Assembly (NCBI RefSeq): GCF_023520895.1
Contig: NZ_CP026029.1
Location: forward strand, 4,650,001-4,714,000
Length of the DNA: 64,000 bases
From: Paenibacillus sp. PK3_47
GTDB taxonomy: Bacteria; Bacillota; Bacilli; Paenibacillales; Paenibacillaceae
Reading direction: 5' to 3'
Each line of letters starts with the position of its first letter. The stretch's first letter is position 1. Position numbers and translations under genes: made by a program. Under the pieces are notes generated by a model. The model was not told where the DNA came from. It made no database searches and worked only from the letters and a program-made list of their open reading frames with translations. Below, piece after piece: positions 54,200-61,842 of this stretch.

Positions 54200-54612
54200 A
54201 GAAGCTGGGACTGGATTATGGTGACCGCAGAATCGGAGTAGCTGCAAGCGACATTTTCGGTTGGACAGCCCAGGGCCTGGAGACGATTGAACGCCGTGGC
54301 AACGGCAAGGAGATTGAACGTATCCGGGAGCTGGTCAAAGAGCACGAGATTGGGGAAATTGTGGTCGGGCTGCCGAAGAATATGAATGGCTCTGTAGGAC
54401 CCCGGGGTGAAATTTGTATGGAATTCGCCGAACAGCTGCGGGAAGAACTCGAATTACCCGTACACCTTTGGGATGAGCGTCTGACGACGGTATCTGCTGA
54501 GCGGGTGCTGATTGAAGGGGACGTCAGCCGGAAGAAACGCAAAGGGATTGTGGACAAAATGGCCGCAGCCCTGATTTTGCAAAATTTTTTGGATGCTAAC
54601 AGTAAAAGGTGA
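54196..54612 (+). CDS. ruvX: Holliday junction resolvase-like RuvX/YqgF
   Basis: A 138-residue RNase H-fold nuclease. LGLDYGDRRIGVA carries the first catalytic Asp, VVGLPKNMNG the second strand, and WDERLTT the later acidic site. The family acts in 16S rRNA 5' end maturation and possibly on recombination intermediates. The ATG overlaps the ireB stop. Confidence 0.95.
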   Translation: MKKLGLDYGDRRIGVAASDIFGWTAQGLETIERRGNGKEIERIRELVKEHEIGEIVVGLPKNMNGSVGPRGEICMEFAEQLREELELPVHLWDERLTTVSAERVLIEGDVSRKKRKGIVDKMAAALILQNFLDANSKR

Positions 54613-54625
54613 GGGGTGCGCTGAT

Positions 54626-54934
54626 ATGACAAACGAACAAATTGGCCAAGAAGAAGAACCGGAAATTATCTATATTCCCGACGAGGAAGGTAATGAAGAG
54701 GAATTTGAGGTCATTATGAAATTTGAAGTCGACGGCTCAGATGCAAAGTACATGATGGTAGTGCCGCTTGATTCCGAGGACGAGGAAAGCGATGAGGTAT
54801 ATGCGTTCCGTTACGAGGAAGACGGGGATGATCTGCAGCTCTTCATGATCGAGAATGACGAAGAGTGGGCGATTGTGGAAGAAACCTTCAATACTTTGGT
54901 AGATGAGCTGGACGGAGGAGCCGAGAATGACTGA
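54626..54934 (+). CDS. DUF1292 family protein (YrzB-like)
   Basis: A 102-residue very acidic protein with the DUF1292 pattern (EEFEVIMKFEVDGSDAKYMM, VYAFRYEEDG, LFMIENDEEW). It is conserved next to ruvX in Firmicutes and its function is unknown. The ATG at 54626 follows GAGGGG. It overlaps the next gene by 8 bases. Confidence 0.88.
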   Translation: MTNEQIGQEEEPEIIYIPDEEGNEEEFEVIMKFEVDGSDAKYMMVVPLDSEDEESDEVYAFRYEEDGDDLQLFMIENDEEWAIVEETFNTLVDELDGGAEND

Positions 54935-55235
54935 TTTTTCCGCCGACCAAGCGGTATGGACATCCAAGCTCAAAGAAGTATACGGAGAAACAGTTGAACT
55001 GGAAGACGAGCAGGGCAAATCTTCCGTTTACGATATTATCGCCGAGTTTGAAGTCGGTGACCGCGCTTATGCGGTGCTGGCCGGTTCCGGAAGAGATGCG
55101 GAGCAGGAGATACTGCGCATTGTAGTATCGCCTGACGGTCTCCCGGAGCTGGAGAGTATCGTTGACGATGAAGAGTGGGAGGATGTCTCCGAGCTGTATG
55201 ATGAGCTGACATTTCCTGCAGACGACACGGAGTAA
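54927..55235 (+). CDS. Second DUF1292 family protein
   Basis: A 102-residue acidic protein related to the one before it (DIIAEFEVGDRAYAVL, EILRIVVSPDG, DDEEWEDVSELYDEL), probably from a tandem duplication. The ATG at 54927 lies inside the end of the first copy. The shorter central region lacks the YMMV/VYAF spacing of its partner. Its function is unknown. Confidence 0.82.
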   Translation: MTDFSADQAVWTSKLKEVYGETVELEDEQGKSSVYDIIAEFEVGDRAYAVLAGSGRDAEQEILRIVVSPDGLPELESIVDDEEWEDVSELYDELTFPADDTE

Positions 55236-55270
55236 GCTTCTTGCAGGCAAGTAACTTTACGATGGGCACA

Positions 55271-55299
55271 AAGAGGGCGGAGCTTTCCGCGCTCTTTTT
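55271..55299 (+). terminator. Terminator between DUF1292 and mltG
   Basis: AAGAGGGCGGA pairs with TCCGCGCTCTT around a short loop, with one mismatch, followed by five T. Confidence 0.8.
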
Positions 55300-55351
55300 G
55301 CTTGGAATACAGAATGACTTCAAGTCTTTCAGTTTTTTTTATAAATATAGG

Positions 55352-55380
55352 TTGAATTTAAGACAATACAATTTTATACT
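55352..55380 (+). promoter_or_regulatory. Candidate promoter of mltG
   Basis: TTGAAT at 55352-55357, a 17-bp spacer and TATACT at 55375-55380, 27 bases before the start codon. The preceding terminator makes a separate promoter necessary. Confidence 0.65.
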
Positions 55381-55407
55381 TTATAGTCGGAAAGTGAGGA
55401 GTCTCAT

Positions 55408-56454
55408 TTGAAAGCCGCAGTCCGCGTTCTGCTCACCGTAATCCTTGTGCTGGCACTGGCAGGAGGGGGAGGAGCATGGTACATCTGGAATGGAATGCAG
55501 CCGGTAGAGCCTGCAGGGCCAGCCGTAACGTTTACAATAGAGAAAGGGATGGGCAGTGCTGATATTGCTGATCTCCTCGAAGAGCACGGAATTATACGTA
55601 ATTCCTTATTGTTTAAAGGGTATCTGAAATGGGTCAATGAAGGTTCAAGCTTCAAGGCAGGAACGTACACAGCCAGTCCGGGCGACACCTATGACAACCT
55701 GATCAGCAGACTGAATGCAGGTGATGTTGTCAAGGAAGAGACGGTTGTATTCACCATACCTGAAGGATTTACAGTAAAGCAGATCGCTGACAAGCTGGCC
55801 GAAGCCTGGAATCAGGAAGCAGACGTGTTCCTTGAGATTATGAATTCAGGAGCAGGTCTGGAGCATGTTGCAGAGCTTGACATTCCGGACAATGAGGAGC
55901 TGCGCCACCGTCTGGAGGGATATCTCTTCCCTGAGACCTACGAACTCCTTAAGGACAGTACTCCGCAGGAGATTATTGAAGCGATGCTGGAGCAGCTTGT
56001 GAAGCAGCTTGACAGTATACCGGATTGGCGCGCAAAGCTGACGGAACGCGGCATGACACTGCATGAGCTGCTGACGGTTGCTTCGCTGGTGGAGCGGGAG
56101 GTTGTGGTGGATGAAGAGCGGCCGCTGGTGGCTGGTGTGATCTACAACCGGCTGGACAAGGAGCAGAAGCTTGAGATTGATGCGACCGTTCAATACCTGC
56201 TGGACAAGCAGAAGGAAAGGCTGCTCTACAAGGACCTGGAGGTGGACAGCCCGTTCAATACCTACAGAAACGCAGGACTTCCACCTGGCCCGATCAGCAG
56301 CCCGGGGCTTGCTTCCATCCAGGCGGCGCTTACCCCCGAGTCATCAGATTATTATTTCTATGTGACCAAGAAAGACGGCACACAGGGCCATCTGTTCGGT
56401 AAAACCTATGAGGAACATTTAGCCAATATCAAAAAAAGTGAACAAAACCAGTAG
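55408..56454 (+). CDS. mltG: Endolytic peptidoglycan transglycosylase MltG
   Basis: A 348-residue membrane-anchored enzyme that cuts nascent glycan strands to limit chain length. An N-terminal membrane segment (residues 5-25) precedes a LysM-like domain. The YceG/MltG catalytic domain has E229 in VASLVEREV and the later FNTYRNAGLPPGPI motif. The start is TTG at 55408, preceded by AAGTGAGGA. In B. subtilis the homolog yrrL precedes yrrM-yrrN-yrrO; here yrrM (trmR) is missing. Confidence 0.93.
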   Translation: MKAAVRVLLTVILVLALAGGGGAWYIWNGMQPVEPAGPAVTFTIEKGMGSADIADLLEEHGIIRNSLLFKGYLKWVNEGSSFKAGTYTASPGDTYDNLISRLNAGDVVKEETVVFTIPEGFTVKQIADKLAEAWNQEADVFLEIMNSGAGLEHVAELDIPDNEELRHRLEGYLFPETYELLKDSTPQEIIEAMLEQLVKQLDSIPDWRAKLTERGMTLHELLTVASLVEREVVVDEERPLVAGVIYNRLDKEQKLEIDATVQYLLDKQKERLLYKDLEVDSPFNTYRNAGLPPGPISSPGLASIQAALTPESSDYYFYVTKKDGTQGHLFGKTYEEHLANIKKSEQNQ

Positions 56455-56589
56455 GAAACCTGTACAATAAGAAATGATGCAATTTAAAATGTTCTAATTT
56501 TCAGGGCATATTCCGATAGATAAGCTAAAGAGTTTAGACCATAGAGATTATTATTGGAGCTGGGCTTGACCATATTAGGAGGGTGCAAG

Positions 56590-57522
56590 ATGAAACACAA
56601 ACCGGAGCTGCTCGCTACAGCGGCCTCACTGGAAGAAGCGCGTGTACTGCTGGATGCAGGGGCTGACGCCCTGCTGATCGGGGATGACCGGTTCGGCATG
56701 CGTCTGGCCGGACATTTCTCGCTGGAGGATACTGCGGCTGTAGTGGAGCTTGCCCACAGCAAGGGGCGGAAGGTATATGCGGGGCTTGGCGGACTGATGT
56801 CCAACCGGCTTCTGGATGAACTTCCGGCTTATGTGAAAGCAATTGGTGAAATTGGTGTGGACGGCATCGAGTTTGGTGACCCTGCAGTGTTGGCGGCAGT
56901 AAAGACAGAAGCGCCGGGCATGAAGCTGCACTGGAATGCTGAAATGACCTCAACGAACTATGCCACATCGAATTACTGGGGACGAAAAGGTGCATCGCGG
57001 GTCGTGCTGGCCCGTGAGCTGAATATGGATGAAATCACCGAGATGGTACCGCTGCTTGAGATTGAAGCACAGGTTCAGGTTCACGGGATGACGAATATTT
57101 ACCACTCCAAGCGCAAGCTGGTAGCAAGCTATATGTCCCATCAGGGCCGTCCTACAGAAGGCGGAAGCCTTGGCAAAGAGCGCGGATTGTTCCTGATTGA
57201 AGCGGAGCGCCGCGAAGAAAAATTCCCGATCTATGAAGATGTGAACGGCACGCATATCATGAGCTCTGATGATATCTGCATCCTTGAGGACCTGCATATC
57301 CTGATGGCTGCCGGAGTCCACAGCTTCAAGATTGAAGGGCTGCTGAAACCAGTTGCCTATAACGCTGCCGTAGTCAAAACTTACCGCCAAGCGATTGACC
57401 TGTATGCTGCTGACCCTGCCGGCTATGCTTTCCGCGAGGAATGGATGGACGGAATCCGGGCACTGCAGGACCCTGAGCGTGACCTGTCGTTCGGCTTCTT
57501 CTACAAAGAACAGGTATATTAA
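56590..57522 (+). CDS. trhP1: U32 family tRNA hydroxylation protein TrhP1 (YrrN-like)
   Basis: A 310-residue protein of the U32 peptidase-like family (LHWNAEMTSTNYATSNYWG, IYHSKRKLVASY, SSDDICILEDL). In B. subtilis YrrN and YrrO together make 5-hydroxyuridine at tRNA position 34. The four-cysteine cluster of the larger partner is absent here, as in YrrN, so it is probably the non-iron-sulfur subunit. The ATG at 56590 follows TAGGAGGG. Confidence 0.85.
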   Translation: MKHKPELLATAASLEEARVLLDAGADALLIGDDRFGMRLAGHFSLEDTAAVVELAHSKGRKVYAGLGGLMSNRLLDELPAYVKAIGEIGVDGIEFGDPAVLAAVKTEAPGMKLHWNAEMTSTNYATSNYWGRKGASRVVLARELNMDEITEMVPLLEIEAQVQVHGMTNIYHSKRKLVASYMSHQGRPTEGGSLGKERGLFLIEAERREEKFPIYEDVNGTHIMSSDDICILEDLHILMAAGVHSFKIEGLLKPVAYNAAVVKTYRQAIDLYAADPAGYAFREEWMDGIRALQDPERDLSFGFFYKEQVY

Positions 57523-57592
57523 AATATAATAAAAAAAGCAGATGACTCAGCTTTTTAAATAGATGGAATAAACAATATTCAGGTGCAGCAGT

Positions 57593-57718
57593 GGAGGGGA
57601 AGTTTGGAACTGTAGGAGCGAACGCGTCCGCCTTTATGTTTGGATTTCTACCGCGGCCAGCGGTTTGAATCAGGAAATCCAAACATAACAGCGGCCGGAA
57701 GTCCAAACATTCCCCGCA
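57593..57718 (+). repeat. Dispersed hairpin element, copy 2
   Basis: The outer arms are GGGGAAGTTTGGA (57596-57608) and TCCAAACATTCCCC (57702-57715). The inner 15-bp helix 57634-57648 with 57674-57688 pairs perfectly. The loop has a small CCGC/GCGG hairpin. Compared with copy 1, six inner base pairs differ by changes on both arms. It lies between trhP1 and trhP2 in the same operon, hence is transcribed. Confidence 0.88.
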
Positions 57719-57791
57719 GCTGTGTTCAACACCGGGATGTAAGGTTTAAGCTGATTTTTAACTGCTGAGGAATATGGAGGGGAGAACACAA

Positions 57792-59123
57792 ATGGAAACC
57801 ATGACAAAGCCCCAGTTCAAAGGCAAACGTTACCGTCTGGACAAACCGGAGCTCCTGGCTCCGGCGGGCAACCTGGAAAAATTGAAATTCGCCGTACACT
57901 ATGGTGCGGATGCAGTATATATCGGAGGACAAAAATACGGCCTGCGCTCCAATGCGGATAACTTCAGCTTTGAAGAGATGCGCGAGGGCGTGGAATTTGC
58001 CAAGAAATACGGCGCGAAAGTATTCGTTGCCACCAACATTTATGCCCATAATGAAGATGTCGCCGGTATCGAAGAATATCTGCGCAGCTTATATGAAGCC
58101 GGAATTGCCGCAATTATTGTGGCAGATCCCGCTATCGTGGATACCGCCCGCCGTCTGGTGCCGGGTCTTGAAGTGCATCTCAGCACCCAGCAGTCGACCC
58201 TGAACTGGCAGGCCGTATCCTTCTGGAAGGAAGAAGGGCTGCCGCGTGTCGTTCTCGGCCGCGAGACCAGCCTGGAAGAGATTGCCGAGATCAAGCAGCA
58301 TGTCGATATTGAGATTGAAAGCTTTATCCACGGGGCGATGTGCTCTTCCTACTCCGGACGCTGCGTATTGTCGAACCATTTCACAGACCGCGACTCCAAC
58401 CGCGGGGGCTGCTGCCAGTCCTGCCGCTGGAAATATGATTTGTTCGAGGATGCCCGTCCGGAAGGAACTTGGGTGTCCGAAGAGGATCAGGCCGAGGCTA
58501 TGGCTTCACCGAAGCATCTTCAGCCTGGAGTAACCCAGCTTCCGCTGCACCTGCCGGAGGATAACCAATTCTCGATGGGCTCCAAGGATTTGTGCATGCT
58601 GGAGAGCATTCCGGATCTGATCGAAGCAGGAATTGACAGCTTCAAGATCGAAGGACGGATGAAGTCGATCCACTATGTGGCGACCGTAGTTAATGCTTAC
58701 CGCAAGGCTATCGATGCTTATATGGCTGATCCGGAAGGTTATGTGCTGAAGCCGGAATGGCTGGAGGAGCTGCAGAAGGCGGCGAACCGTCCGCTGAATA
58801 CCGGATTCTTCTATGACACGCCAGACCATGAGGATCATATTTATGAGCCGGAAGAGAAGGCGGCACCTTATGATTTTGCCGGATTGGTGCTGGAATACGA
58901 TGCGGAGACAGGCACGGCTCTCGTTCAGCAGCGCAACCATTTCAAACCGGGACAGGAAGTGGAATTCTTCGGGCCGGACAATACATTCTTCAAGCAGACG
59001 GTAGGGGAGATTTGGGATGAAGAAGGCAATCCGCTGGATGCCGCCCGCCATCCGCTGCAGCGTATCCGTATGAAGGTAGACCACCCGGTTGCCTATTTCG
59101 ATATGATGCGGAAGAAAAAATAA
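57792..59123 (+). CDS. trhP2: U32 family tRNA hydroxylation protein TrhP2 (YrrO-like)
   Basis: A 443-residue U32 protein. The family core is LLAPAGNLEKLKFAVHYGADAVY, and the four-cysteine stretch CSSYSGRC then CCQSCRW probably holds an iron-sulfur cluster. A C-terminal beta-barrel begins near 360. With TrhP1 it is expected to hydroxylate U34 of tRNAs using prephenate. The ATG at 57792 (METM) is preferred to 57774, as GGAGGGG lies just before it. Confidence 0.88.
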   Translation: METMTKPQFKGKRYRLDKPELLAPAGNLEKLKFAVHYGADAVYIGGQKYGLRSNADNFSFEEMREGVEFAKKYGAKVFVATNIYAHNEDVAGIEEYLRSLYEAGIAAIIVADPAIVDTARRLVPGLEVHLSTQQSTLNWQAVSFWKEEGLPRVVLGRETSLEEIAEIKQHVDIEIESFIHGAMCSSYSGRCVLSNHFTDRDSNRGGCCQSCRWKYDLFEDARPEGTWVSEEDQAEAMASPKHLQPGVTQLPLHLPEDNQFSMGSKDLCMLESIPDLIEAGIDSFKIEGRMKSIHYVATVVNAYRKAIDAYMADPEGYVLKPEWLEELQKAANRPLNTGFFYDTPDHEDHIYEPEEKAAPYDFAGLVLEYDAETGTALVQQRNHFKPGQEVEFFGPDNTFFKQTVGEIWDEEGNPLDAARHPLQRIRMKVDHPVAYFDMMRKKK

Positions 59124-59140
59124 TATTATAAGAATGAACA

Positions 59141-59172
59141 GGACGCTCTGATACTGGAGGGCGTCCTTTTTT
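59141..59172 (+). terminator. Intrinsic terminator after trhP2
   Basis: GGACGCTCT pairs with AGGGCGTCC around a short loop, followed by six T. Confidence 0.85.
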
Positions 59173-59324
59173 GTGTATTGTGGCAAGAAAATGGCGGTTT
59201 GTAAAATGAACATTAAATTTCTCACATAATTTCTCAAAAAAACTAAGAAAAAAGACCCAGATGACCGATATATAACCTAGTGAACGCTTACATACGTTTT
59301 TCAATTTAACCGGTAGGTGATTAC

Positions 59325-61610
59325 ATGGGGACTCCAGAACAGGAGAACAGAGGGGAAAAGCAGAAGAGGAGAAGGATGCGAGTGGGACAGAACAGTAAAA
59401 AACCATCGAGTGTACAGAAAGAGAAAGCAGAGACCAACCGTACAGAAGAGTCAAAGTCAGCAGGTAAAGGTAAGCTCAAGGTATCAAACCAATCATCCGC
59501 ATTGACCTTTAAGGGAGTGATGAATGGATCGGTACGTCAGCTGAAGAGAGTCAATCCGATCAAATCGGTTGGCGTAAAGCTGTTTCTAATTTTCTTGTCT
59601 TCCATTGTTGTTGTTGTACTGTTCCTTGGACTTTTGTCCTACAACAAGGCCAAGAATACAATCAAGGATAATGTCTCAGAGGCCAACCGGCAGACCATTA
59701 TCCAGACGGCAGACAAGCTGGACATTACCCTGAATCAATACGAGAACCAGGCGCTTCAGCTGTATTTCGATGCACAAATGCAAACCAGTCTGACGTCATT
59801 ATCAACAGCAGAGTCCAATTATGATAAATTTGTCGCCACTGATGCGATCAGCAAAAAGCTGTCCAGCCAGACGACTACAGATTCCAACATTGTGGCGATC
59901 TCGCTGATTCCGGAATCTGCGGAGTCCAGTGTAATTTCAAGCGGGAACTCCGGACTTACAATGGACGGGATAAGAGATCAGGATTGGTACAAGGCCGTAG
60001 TGGCAAGTACCAAGGAGTATAAATATCACTACAGTCCGGAGGATACAAAACCTGCCCAGAACTATTGGTTCTCGACATCGGTCGAAGGTGACGGCGGAAA
60101 GAACATTGCCATGGTAAGGTCCCTTAAAAGCATGGGCTCCAATGCAGGATATGTAATCATGCTGGAACTGAAAAACACTCTGCTGGAGGATGCATTCAAG
60201 AGTGTCTCTCTGGGAGAAGGCTCGAGAATTCAGCTTGTAGACCCGACGGGGATTGTAGTGGCATCGTCCCACCCGGAGGACGACGGCAAAGCATCCGAGC
60301 TTGGCTTTATCAAGGAGAGCAAGGACAATAACAAGAATGAGGAAGCCAAGGATGCGAACGGCAAGGATGTGCTTGCCGTATACCATCCGCTTGTCAAAGC
60401 AGACTGGAAGCTGACCGGAGTTGTGCCTACCGGTGAACTCGTGAAGGCGGCAGAGCCGATCCTGGTTACAACGTATATTGCAGCGTTCGCCGCAGCCCTG
60501 CTTGCAGTCGCTCTGGGCTTCTGGATGGTGCGGATGATTGCCCAGCCGCTGGCCCGTCTGAAGGATCTGATGGTTGAAGGCGCAAAGGGAGACCTGAGTG
60601 TACGGACAGAATACGCCTCATCTGATGAAATCGGCCAGCTGTCCGCTTCTTTCAACACTATGATGGAGCGGATTACTGAACTGGTCGCGCAGACAACGGA
60701 TACTGCCCGTGAAGTGCTGGATACTGCCGGAGAGCTTGGCGAGGCATCCCGCAAGACAGCTGTATCAGCGAAGGAAATCGCGGCGGCTACAGAAGAAATT
60801 GCCGGAGGAGCAGGCAGTCTGGCACTTGAAGCGGAACGCGGCAATGAGCTGACTGATCTGATTGGCACACAGATGCAGAGTGTGATTGCAGCTAATGCCG
60901 AAATGGACGAAGCAGCACGCGGCGTCGGGGAGGCCAGCGGCCATGGAGCGAAGCAGCTGGAAGACCTGCTGCAGCAGACAGGCCGTACCGGAGAGATGAC
61001 CACAGCGCTTGTAGACCGTGTGAACAACCTGAAGGATACGGTATATTCAGTGATCAAGGTGCTGGATGTCATGAAGAATATTACACAGCAGACGAACATT
61101 CTGTCCCTGAATGCGACGATCGAAGCGGCCAGAGCAGGTGAAGCAGGGCGCGGCTTCATGGTTGTTGCTGACGAAGTCCGCCAGCTGGCGGATCAATCGA
61201 AGCAGTCCATTGCCCTGGTTGCCGGAATTACCGATAAAATTATCACTGAAATGAATGAAACGGTAGCTGTACTGTCTGAAGTGGCACCGCTCTTTAAGCA
61301 GCAGATGAACTCCGTGAAGAGTACCAGTGATATCTTCGTATCGGTTCAGGCGCAGATGGAAGAGTTCATTAAGAGTCTGGAATCGGTGACGGGAGCTATT
61401 GGCAGCCTCAACCATTCACAAGGGGTATTGTCAGACGCCATGAGCAATGTAAGTGCAGTGGCCCAGCAGTCCTCTGCTACTTCTGAAGAGGTTGCTTCAC
61501 TCAGCAGCGAACAGCAGAATGTCAGCGATCAGCTCGTTGCCTTGTCCGGCAAGCTGGAAAGTGTATCCACACAGCTGAAAGACAAACTGTCTTTGTTTAC
61601 TATTAAATAA
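59325..61610 (+). CDS. Methyl-accepting chemotaxis protein
   Basis: A 761-residue chemoreceptor. Residues 1-80 form an unusual Lys/Glu/Ser-rich cytoplasmic extension. The first membrane segment is about 84-106, followed by an extracellular dCache-type sensor (about 107-375). The second membrane segment (about 380-402), HAMP and a long signalling helix bundle follow. The tip LNATIEAARAGEAGRGFMVVADEVRQLA is typical. It signals through CheA/CheW; the ligand is unknown. The ATG follows TAGGTGA. Confidence 0.92.
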   Translation: MGTPEQENRGEKQKRRRMRVGQNSKKPSSVQKEKAETNRTEESKSAGKGKLKVSNQSSALTFKGVMNGSVRQLKRVNPIKSVGVKLFLIFLSSIVVVVLFLGLLSYNKAKNTIKDNVSEANRQTIIQTADKLDITLNQYENQALQLYFDAQMQTSLTSLSTAESNYDKFVATDAISKKLSSQTTTDSNIVAISLIPESAESSVISSGNSGLTMDGIRDQDWYKAVVASTKEYKYHYSPEDTKPAQNYWFSTSVEGDGGKNIAMVRSLKSMGSNAGYVIMLELKNTLLEDAFKSVSLGEGSRIQLVDPTGIVVASSHPEDDGKASELGFIKESKDNNKNEEAKDANGKDVLAVYHPLVKADWKLTGVVPTGELVKAAEPILVTTYIAAFAAALLAVALGFWMVRMIAQPLARLKDLMVEGAKGDLSVRTEYASSDEIGQLSASFNTMMERITELVAQTTDTAREVLDTAGELGEASRKTAVSAKEIAAATEEIAGGAGSLALEAERGNELTDLIGTQMQSVIAANAEMDEAARGVGEASGHGAKQLEDLLQQTGRTGEMTTALVDRVNNLKDTVYSVIKVLDVMKNITQQTNILSLNATIEAARAGEAGRGFMVVADEVRQLADQSKQSIALVAGITDKIITEMNETVAVLSEVAPLFKQQMNSVKSTSDIFVSVQAQMEEFIKSLESVTGAIGSLNHSQGVLSDAMSNVSAVAQQSSATSEEVASLSSEQQNVSDQLVALSGKLESVSTQLKDKLSLFTIK

Positions 61611-61647
61611 AACTTATTCTGTTTTCGAGTCTGCGGATTTGGGTCAA

Positions 61648-61683
61648 GGCCGCTTCTTCCTGTGGGAGAAGCGGCCTCTTATT
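61648..61683 (+). terminator. Probable terminator after the chemoreceptor
   Basis: GGCCGCTTCTTCC (61648-61660) pairs with GGGAGAAGCGGCC (61664-61676), with one mismatch, and a mixed T-rich tail. Confidence 0.75.
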
Positions 61684-61754
61684 GTATTAGGGCAAGGACC
61701 AGGATGCATTGAAACCAATCTTCAGCAGCAGTCCTAACTTTGTGCGGTTATTTC

Positions 61755-61783
61755 TTGTTAAACCGCACACTAACAAGTATAAT
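61755..61783 (+). promoter_or_regulatory. SigA-type promoter of the sensor kinase gene
   Basis: TTGTTA at 61755-61760, a 17-bp spacer and TATAAT at 61778-61783, 60 bases before the start codon. A second TATAAT at 61803-61808 is also present. Confidence 0.7.
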
Positions 61784-61842
61784 TATTTTGTTAGGTAAAA
61801 TGTTATAATAAGTTAGGTAAACCCGCTGAAGGAGAAGGCCGG

